Shown one piece after another: positions 58,514 through 64,000 of a stretch of 64,000 bases of DNA (positions are counted from its first letter, which is position 1; every line of letters starts with the position of its first letter). This DNA is from Pseudomonadota bacterium (GTDB lineage: Bacteria; Pseudomonadota; Alphaproteobacteria; Sphingomonadales; Govanellaceae). The stretch is from assembly GCA_003577275.1 (NCBI GenBank), contig QEVO01000001.1, forward strand, positions 1 through 64,000. Direction: 5' to 3'. The notes beneath the pieces were generated by a model. The model had not been told where the DNA came from and searched no databases. It saw only the letters and a list, made by a program, of their open reading frames with translations. Made by a program: the position numbers and the translations under genes.

Positions 58514-59743
58514 ATGAAAACGATGGCGGCATCCACAACCAACGATGACAAGCTGGCGCATTACCGCGCCGCGTTCGAGCACGCCCAGGCGAGCGAGACG
58601 CTGTGGCGGCGCTTTGTGGAATTGGGTCTGCCGGCGCGCGCGCAAGAAGCGTGGCATTACGCCGACGTCGGCGCGTTTAGCCGCGAATCCTGGGCCATGG
58701 CGGCGCCGGCCGATGGCGCCGCGGTGCGATCGCTTTTATCCGAGCTTGCCCTTGATCCGGCGACCAGCCTCGTGCTGGCCAACGGTCGCGTCCTCGATGA
58801 CAAGGGCGTCGGGTCTGCGGCAGCGGGTGCGGCGGCGCTGCACGCCCATAGCCTGGCGACGCTCAATGAAGCGCTGACGCCGCGCGCCGCCGTGATCACC
58901 ATCGCGGCCGGTGAAACCAAGACCCTGACGGTGGCGTCGCTGACCCTTCCCGCCGGCGACGGCGAGATGGCCCATCCCCGCATCGCCATTAAGGTCGCGG
59001 CCGGCGCACGCGCCGACCTCCGGTTTATCTTCGCCGGCAGCGCCGGCAAGCGCTATTGGAGCAACCCGGTGGTCGACATCACCCTGGGCGAGGGGGCGGA
59101 AGCGCGGCTGGTCAGTATGGCGAGGGAAGGCGAACAGGCGCTTCACACCGGCGTCATCGCCGCCACGGTGGAACGGCGGGCGCGGCTGATCTTAACGGAG
59201 CTAATCCTCGGCGGCCGCTCCATCCGGCGCGAGACGCTGGTGGATTTCATCGGCGAGGACGGCGCGGCCGATCTGGCCGGGGCCTATCTCGGCGGCGGCG
59301 AGACCCGGATCGATGTCCGCAGCGAGGTGTCGCACCTGTCGCCGCGCTGCCGCAGCCGGCAGCTTTATAGAGGCGTCTTAGACGACAAAGCCTTTGCCGC
59401 TTTTCAAGGCCGGGTCTATGTGGCGCCCCATGCCCAGGGCTCGGATGCGGCGCAGTCCACCCGCAGCCTCTTATTGCAGCGCACGGCGGAAGCGGCGGCC
59501 AAACCGGAGCTGGAAATCCACGCCGATGACGTCAAGTGCAGCCACGGCGCCACCGTCGGCGAGCTCGACCCCGACATGCTGTTTTATCTGGAAGCGCGCG
59601 GCGTGCCGCCGGCGGAAGCGCGCTCGATGCTGGTCAAGGCCTTCATCGGCGAGGTCCTGGAGACCATCGCGGATGAGTCGTTACGGGAACGTAACATCGA
59701 TCGCGTCGGGCGCTGGATGACAGGCCGGGGAGAGGGAGCATGA
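58514..59743 (+). CDS. sufD: Fe-S cluster assembly protein SufD
   Basis: About 409 aa; the SufB paralogue in the SufBC2D complex. RFVELGLPARAQEAWHYADVG at the start, VLDDKAFAAFQGRVYVAPHAQGSDAAQSTRSLLL and IHADDVKCSHGATVGELDPDMLFYLEARGVPPAEARSMLVKAFIGEV toward the end. ATG 58514 gives the normal length; the frame also runs upstream inside sufC. The stop overlaps sufS (ATGA). Confidence 0.96.
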   Translation: MKTMAASTTNDDKLAHYRAAFEHAQASETLWRRFVELGLPARAQEAWHYADVGAFSRESWAMAAPADGAAVRSLLSELALDPATSLVLANGRVLDDKGVGSAAAGAAALHAHSLATLNEALTPRAAVITIAAGETKTLTVASLTLPAGDGEMAHPRIAIKVAAGARADLRFIFAGSAGKRYWSNPVVDITLGEGAEARLVSMAREGEQALHTGVIAATVERRARLILTELILGGRSIRRETLVDFIGEDGAADLAGAYLGGGETRIDVRSEVSHLSPRCRSRQLYRGVLDDKAFAAFQGRVYVAPHAQGSDAAQSTRSLLLQRTAEAAAKPELEIHADDVKCSHGATVGELDPDMLFYLEARGVPPAEARSMLVKAFIGEVLETIADESLRERNIDRVGRWMTGRGEGA

Positions 59744-60996
59744 CCATGGACGTTCTCGCCGCAACCAGCAACGCCGCTCCTTACGACGTGCTCCGCGTGC
59801 GCGACGATTTTCCCATTCTTGGCACCACCGTTTACGGCAAGCCGCTGGCCTTTCTCGACAGCGCGGCCAGCGCGCAAAAGCCGCGCGTGGTGATCGACGC
59901 GGTGCGTCATGTTTACGAAGCGGAATACGCCAACATCCATCGCGGCGTTTATTACCTGAGCCAGAAATCGACGCAGGCGTTCGAGGATGCGCGGGCAAAA
60001 GTGCGCGCGTTCTTGAATGCCGCGTCCGATAAAGAAATCATCTTCGTGCGCAACGGCACCGAAGCCATCAACCTGGTGGCGCAAACCTACGGCCGCGCGT
60101 TTCTGAAGGAAGGCGATGAAATTATTCTGTCGCGCATGGAGCACCACTCCAACATCGTGCCGTGGCAGATTTTGCGCGATCAGACCGGCATCGTCATTCG
60201 CGTCGCCGAGATCGACCGTGACGGCAATTTTTTGCTGGATGAATTTGAAAAGCTGCTGTCGGCGAAAACCAAGCTGGTGGCCATCACGCAACTGTCCAAC
60301 TCCCTGGGCACCATCACGCCCATCGCCGCGATCATCAAGAAGGCGCACGCCGCGGGCGCGAAAGTGCTGGTGGACGGCTGTCAGGCGGTGCAGCACATGC
60401 GCATCGACGTGCAAGCGCTCGATGCCGATTTTTATGTCTTCACCGGGCATAAGCTTTATGGCCCCTCCGGCATCGGCGTGCTTTACGGCAAGGCGGCGCT
60501 CCTCGACGCCATGCCGCCCTATCAAGGCGGCGGCGAGATGATCCGCACGGTCACCTTCGAGAAGACGGATTACAACGATTTGCCCCATAAATTCGAGGCC
60601 GGAACGCCGCATATCGTCGGCGCCATCGGGCTTGGCGTCGCCATCGATTATGTAAATTCGATCGGCATGGACGCCATCGCCGCCCATGAACACGCCATCC
60701 TCGATTACGCCTGGGGCCGGCTGGAGGAAGTGCCGGGGGTGACCATCATCGGCCGCGCCCGCGATCACGGCTCGCTGATTTCCTTTGTCATGGATTGCGC
60801 TCACCCCCATGACATCGGCACCATCGTCGACCGCGACGGCGTGGCGATCCGCACCGGCCACCACTGCGCCCAGCCGGTGATGGATTTCTTCGATATCGCC
60901 GCCACCGCGCGCGCCTCGTTCGGCATGTACACCTCACGCCAGGATGTGGATGCGCTGATCGAAGGCCTGCACAAAGTGCGAAAAATTTTCGCCTGA
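59740..60996 (+). CDS. sufS: cysteine desulfurase SufS
   Basis: 418 aa, PLP enzyme that supplies persulfide sulfur. The PLP Lys238 (TGHKLYGPSGIG) and catalytic Cys376 (RTGHHCAQPVMDFF) identify the SufS type. MEHHSNIVPWQ lies in the active-site region. No sufE or sufU is seen next to it, so the sulfur acceptor is unknown here. Confidence 0.97.
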   Translation: MTMDVLAATSNAAPYDVLRVRDDFPILGTTVYGKPLAFLDSAASAQKPRVVIDAVRHVYEAEYANIHRGVYYLSQKSTQAFEDARAKVRAFLNAASDKEIIFVRNGTEAINLVAQTYGRAFLKEGDEIILSRMEHHSNIVPWQILRDQTGIVIRVAEIDRDGNFLLDEFEKLLSAKTKLVAITQLSNSLGTITPIAAIIKKAHAAGAKVLVDGCQAVQHMRIDVQALDADFYVFTGHKLYGPSGIGVLYGKAALLDAMPPYQGGGEMIRTVTFEKTDYNDLPHKFEAGTPHIVGAIGLGVAIDYVNSIGMDAIAAHEHAILDYAWGRLEEVPGVTIIGRARDHGSLISFVMDCAHPHDIGTIVDRDGVAIRTGHHCAQPVMDFFDIAATARASFGMYTSRQDVDALIEGLHKVRKIFA

Positions 60997-61012
60997 TGAG
61001 GATGAGGGAAGT

Positions 61013-61423
61013 ATGTGCCCCGCAAAGTTTCTCGATGCGTTCCTAGGCAAGTCGGAAGATGACGACGCCAAGCCGGCAGCGCCAACGCCGGCGCCGACTT
61101 TGTCGGAGGAAGAGCGCGACGTCGATCTTGAAATGCGCGTCGCCGACGCCTTGCGCGATATTTATGACCCGGAAATTCCGGTCAACATCTATGAATTGGG
61201 CTTGATCTATGAATTGATCGCCGACCGCGAGGGCAACGTGCGCGTCGTCATGACCTTGACCACGCCGCATTGCCCGGTGGCGGAAAGCATGCCCGGCGAG
61301 GTGGAGCTCAAGGCGCGGGAAGTATCCGGCGTCAAGGACGTCAAGGTGGAGGTGGTGTGGGATCCGCCGTGGGACCAGACCATGATGTCGGAAGCCGCCC
61401 GCCTCGAACTCGGTTTTCTTTAA
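61013..61423 (+). CDS. sufT: SUF system MIP18-family (DUF59) protein SufT
   Basis: 136 aa. A low-complexity start (about 1-35) precedes the DUF59 core: LRDIYDPEIPVNIYELGLIYEL, then MTLTTPHCPVAESMPGEVE with the key Cys and VVWDPPWDQTMMSEAARLELGF. The family helps mature Fe-S proteins. It lies between sufS and sufA in the operon. Confidence 0.94.
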   Translation: MCPAKFLDAFLGKSEDDDAKPAAPTPAPTLSEEERDVDLEMRVADALRDIYDPEIPVNIYELGLIYELIADREGNVRVVMTLTTPHCPVAESMPGEVELKAREVSGVKDVKVEVVWDPPWDQTMMSEAARLELGFL

Positions 61424-61439
61424 GCGAAGAGGGATCGCC

Positions 61440-61781
61440 ATGGCCCAGGCAAAAAGCGCCATCACCCTGACCGACGCCGCCGCGGCGCGCATCCGCGAGC
61501 TGTTGGCGGCGCGCGGCAAGCCCTGTCACGGGGTGCGGCTTGGCACCAAGACCAAGGGCTGCTCGGGGCTCGCCTATGCGGTTGATTACGTAGACGTAAT
61601 AAATCCGGCGGATGAAGTGATCGAGGACAAGGGGGTGAAGGTCTTCATCGACCCGCAGTCGCTGCTATACCTGATCGGCTCCCAGATGGATTTCGTCCAA
61701 GACACCTTTTCCAGCGGCTTTACCTTCAACAATCCCAACGCCAAAGGCAGCTGCGGCTGCGGCGAATCGTTTCATGTTTAG
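61440..61781 (+). CDS. sufA: A-type Fe-S carrier SufA
   Basis: 113 aa; iron-sulfur cluster carrier. Three ligand Cys: C41 (KGCSGLAY), C105 and C107 (GSCGCGESF). VFIDPQSLLYLIGSQMDFVQ is typical. Last gene of the suf operon, 16 bp after sufT. Confidence 0.96.
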   Translation: MAQAKSAITLTDAAAARIRELLAARGKPCHGVRLGTKTKGCSGLAYAVDYVDVINPADEVIEDKGVKVFIDPQSLLYLIGSQMDFVQDTFSSGFTFNNPNAKGSCGCGESFHV

Positions 61782-61816
61782 AGTGTAATTGGTTTTATTA
61801 ATTTGAAGGTGGATAT

Positions 61817-61833
61817 CTTGCGGTTATCGCAAG
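61817..61833 (+). terminator. possible terminator hairpin after the suf operon
   Basis: CTTGCG and CGCAAG (61817-61822, 61828-61833) form a 6-bp stem with a GTTAT loop, 36 bp after the sufA stop. The following bases are only weakly T-rich (TGTTTAG), so termination efficiency is doubtful. It separates suf from the convergent PIN module. Confidence 0.35.
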
Positions 61834-61836
61834 TGT

Positions 61837-62385
61837 TTAGGATTCAGGAGCACTCTCACTCTTGGTCATCTCAAAAGGCAATTTTCCCTGACCAAGCTCT
61901 GGTGGCAAGGGAATGTCTACAATCTTGATTACTTTGAAACGATTCTCGACGAGTTTGGCTATATCATCGTCATCTGAGTAAATCGTCGCTACATTTTCGA
62001 CCGCAGAAATTGCAACGATTTGATCGTCAAATTTTGCTTTCGCTCGAGACGATGCAGGAGAACGTACGTTAGATACAAGACGATTAGCTTGGCGGGCTGC
62101 AAACTCTATCGCAGATCTCTCGTCAAATGCGACAATCCGAAAATGTTTACTTGAACTCAGAATACGAAGAAGCTCCGGCCCACCGCTGCCAGCTTTGACG
62201 AGCACTTCCGCAAGGGCTGGCGTCGGGATAATTATTTTTACATTCTGCTGCTGTAGAGTTTCGAGAAGGTGCATCACCCGTTCATGGCAGCGTTCAACAG
62301 TAGTTCCCGTCGCTGGATCCATAGGTGGGTTGGCCCGAGAATCGACGACAAAAACGAGAATGCTAGCATCGAATGCAACAATCAA
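61837..62385 (-). CDS. PIN-domain protein (VapC-like nuclease fold)
   Basis: 182 aa, in a lower-GC patch. The PIN acidic residues are in order: D6 (VAFDASILV), E60 (PTPALAEVL), D120/D121 (KAKFDDQIVAIS) and D138-D141 (YSDDDD). A longer-than-usual insert follows D15-D23. PIN proteins are mostly RNases; many are VapC toxins. Here the partner is the upstream 248-aa gene, not a small antitoxin, and the two overlap by 4 nt (ATGA). The catalytic set looks intact. Target and true role unknown. Confidence 0.85.
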   Translation of the reverse strand: MIVAFDASILVFVVDSRANPPMDPATGTTVERCHERVMHLLETLQQQNVKIIIPTPALAEVLVKAGSGGPELLRILSSSKHFRIVAFDERSAIEFAARQANRLVSNVRSPASSRAKAKFDDQIVAISAVENVATIYSDDDDIAKLVENRFKVIKIVDIPLPPELGQGKLPFEMTKSESAPES

Positions 62386-63128
62386 TGCGGGCCCCCATCA
62401 CCGTGGCGCTCTTCGAGAAGGGCGCGCACTGGGTCGGGCACCTCGTTCCATTCAATGCCCTTTACCTTTCGCAGATTTTCGACAACCGTCAGAAGAGGCG
62501 CATCGTCTAAAACTTCGAAATCAGTAATTTTGAAGCTTCGCAATTCCCACACACCCGCACCAGTGCGGAACCAAGTTCCGGTTCCGTGAGTTCGCAACAT
62601 TGGGCCAAGCAAGTATGGCGCAATCCGCCGGGCAAGATCCGGCGTGCAATACAGCCCCGTATGAATAAGGGGGCCATCCCGTAGGTGAACGGGGACGGTA
62701 TCATCTTTGCCGCCGACCCGGAGTAACTGCCCGTCAAGCGTCCCGTCCTGGCGAAATGGCCCATAAACGAGTGGCTCTGGTCTGGCTCTACCGGGAAAAG
62801 GAATAATAATCGCCCCGTTCTCGTCGCAGAGGGTGCCAGTAGCATTATCCTTCCGAAGCATCCCATCAAGGTCAGCAAAAGCCTTGTGTGCATCCTTGGG
62901 ACCACGACCCTCTCGAACAGCAACCAGTCTATCCCGAATTTTTGGTTGGGCGGGAACATCGATCACGGCCACAAGCACCGCAGATCCTGTTTCGACGCCA
63001 TGAAAATGAACATTGTCCTGTTCACCCAATAAGTTGGCGAGAGCGGCAATGTATTCGGCCAGCCGCTCCATTGGGAGCGTCTCAGGCGTGAAACTGTCTG
63101 CAATGCGGAACCGATACTCACTATTCAT
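62382..63128 (-). CDS. unknown 248-aa partner of the PIN protein
   Basis: A soluble protein with no signal peptide and no membrane segment. Recognisable patches are YRFRIADSFTPETLPMERLAEYIAALANLLGEQDNVHF (helical), GSAVLVAVIDVPAQPKIRDRLVAV, LRVGGKDDTVPVHLRDG, LRTHGTGTWFRTGAGVWELRSFKITDFEVLDD. From memory I know similar proteins directly upstream of PIN-domain genes, but no characterised function. It is first in the two-gene unit and is stop-start coupled to the PIN gene. It could be an antitoxin-like or substrate-guiding partner. Not a known VapB, PhdYefM or AbrB type. Confidence 0.7.
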   Translation of the reverse strand: MNSEYRFRIADSFTPETLPMERLAEYIAALANLLGEQDNVHFHGVETGSAVLVAVIDVPAQPKIRDRLVAVREGRGPKDAHKAFADLDGMLRKDNATGTLCDENGAIIIPFPGRARPEPLVYGPFRQDGTLDGQLLRVGGKDDTVPVHLRDGPLIHTGLYCTPDLARRIAPYLLGPMLRTHGTGTWFRTGAGVWELRSFKITDFEVLDDAPLLTVVENLRKVKGIEWNEVPDPVRALLEERHGDGGPH

Positions 63129-63161
63129 GGTAGCCTCAATTACAATTTTATACCCTAATTT

Positions 63162-63177
63162 CTAACGATTCTGTTAG
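63162..63177. promoter_or_regulatory. inverted repeat upstream of the PIN module
   Basis: CTAAC and GTTAG (63162-63166, 63173-63177) with a 6-bp spacer lie in an AT-rich gap of about 110 bp between the patatin-related gene and the PIN module, 34 bp before the module start. TATAAA at about 63151 and TATAAG near 63190 on the minus strand could be -10 boxes. A candidate operator only. Confidence 0.35.
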
Positions 63178-63236
63178 TAAAAACTAGCTTATATCCGTTT
63201 GATGTGTGTAGCTGCAGTAATATACTAGCCTGGGCC

Positions 63237-64000
63237 TTAAAGCGCCTTCAGGCGCTCATCGAGCTTCAAGATCAAGGATTCGCTGGCCGGCAGGTGCGGC
63301 CGTTCGGCATTGATGATGGCCTGAAAGATCTGCCGCTTGAATTCGGTAATGTTGAGTTCCGGCCCGCCGCCCTCCTGCCGCCCGGCGTCGATGAGAATGT
63401 CGATCAGCCGCTCGGCGGCGTTCAAGCGGCCCCATAGATAATCGTTTTCCCGATCCTTGCGGCTGAAAAAGGCGCCGAAATGCCGCATCGCCACGCCTTT
63501 GAGGAGCGCGCGGGCGTCGCCCTGGGCCAAGGACTTGGCGTCGTTGGGGCTGATGCGGTCGACCTTGATTTCGTTGAACTCGCCCACCTCGCGGCTGCCC
63601 ATGATGGAAAAGGTGATGACGTCCCAGAACGGAAAGCCGAGATAGCTTTCCACCAGTTCATGGGCCAACGCCGGCGGCCAATCGGGACCGTGGACTTCGG
63701 CGAGGATGGCGTCGGCGTCGATCTTCTTCTTCTCCAGTCCGATCTCGGCGGAAAGCTCGGCCAGCGCCGCGTCGATCTCGGTCAGATGAGCGGCGCAAAA
63801 TGTCTTAGCGTCGAAGGCGCGGCTGCCATCGGCGGCGCCGTTTTCCAGATCGGCGAAGGTGCGATAAAACTTGCCGCGCAACTCCGGCGTCGCAAAGGTG
63901 CCGCTGTCATATTCCCGCAAGTCGGTCAGGCAATCATAGAAGCTGGCCTTGAGCGCATCCAGGCGATGCGAATTCATGGCCCGCCATTCGTCCTCCTCGC
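63237..64000 (-). CDS. patatin-related protein, DUF3376-like C-terminal part (truncated at window edge)
   Basis: At least 254 aa are in the window and the frame stays open to base 64000 (codons for EEDEWRA precede the internal ATG at 63977), so the gene continues outside. The visible part is helical: LAHELVESYLGFPFWDVITFSIMGSREVGEFNEIKVDRISPNDAKSL, then LKGVAMRHFGAFFSRKDRENDYLWGRLNAAERLIDILI. This resembles the C-terminal DUF3376 region of long bacterial patatin-related proteins, whose lipase domain would be N-terminal and unseen. No catalytic GxSxG can be checked here. Confidence 0.65.
   Translation of the reverse strand, partial: EEDEWRAMNSHRLDALKASFYDCLTDLREYDSGTFATPELRGKFYRTFADLENGAADGSRAFDAKTFCAAHLTEIDAALAELSAEIGLEKKKIDADAILAEVHGPDWPPALAHELVESYLGFPFWDVITFSIMGSREVGEFNEIKVDRISPNDAKSLAQGDARALLKGVAMRHFGAFFSRKDRENDYLWGRLNAAERLIDILIDAGRQEGGGPELNITEFKRQIFQAIINAERPHLPASESLILKLDERLKAL

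Overview
This window is a piece of an alphaproteobacterial chromosome, GC-rich and densely coded. The evidence is the 16S 5' end, the SUF, hem and mnm gene sets, the DUF1178, DUF4167, Tim44-like and DUF6489 proteins, and above all the gene order ppsR-maf-aroE-coaE-dnaQ on one side of hemE-hemH-hemJ-rho on the other. That order is the one known around the replication origin of Caulobacter and relatives. I cannot name a genus; an uncultured Rhodospirillales-like lineage would fit.

Layout. 1-900: the 5' end of an rrn operon read leftward, with a strong promoter and an 84-nt palindromic insert in the V1 region of the 16S gene. 0.9-9.9 kb: M23 peptidase, clpB, secA, argJ, mutT. 10.0-16.6 kb: hicAB toxin-antitoxin pair, a methyltransferase, comF, a CsgG-like protein, grxC, a nitrilase-family amidase, DUF1178, a low-GC orphan gene with its own promoter, ubiG. 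16.8-30.1 kb: lysC, a nitronate monooxygenase-like gene, ptsP, a RodZ-like gene, ispG, hisS, prfA, prmC, DUF4167, accA, xerD. 30.1-37.3 kb: an unknown exported protein with a small membrane protein, aroK-aroB, a CNNM/CorC-type protein, an XRE regulator, smr, mltA. 37.3-42.8 kb: tim44-like, fxsA, secB, dnaQ, coaE, aroE, maf, ppsR. 42.8-43.2 kb: a 411-bp gene-free stretch that is the probable oriC. 43.2-55.5 kb: hemE, hemH, hemJ, rho, a hydrolase, ogt, DUF6489, a ferredoxin, mnmE, mnmG, rsmG, parA, parB, with two perfect parS sites flanking mnmG. 55.8-61.8 kb: an Rrf2 regulator followed by a complete sufBCDS-sufT-sufA operon. 61.8-63.2 kb: a lower-GC two-gene module, a PIN-domain protein plus a conserved-looking 248-aa partner. 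63.2-64 kb: the C-terminal part of a DUF3376-type patatin-related protein cut by the window edge.

Genes near the origin run mostly away from it: ppsR through mltA leftward (except fxsA and secB) and hemE through rho rightward. parABS lies about 8 kb to the right. Several families of small palindromic intergenic repeats are scattered through the window, including one nested with a 32-bp tandem duplication and one that overlaps the apparent 5' end of hisS.

The best leads for something new are the PIN/partner module, the RHH-like plus RAMA-like orphan protein near 15.3 kb, the 16S V1 insert, and the exported protein with its overlapping membrane microprotein beside xerD. Everything here is read from the sequence and from memory of protein families; no search or alignment was run.
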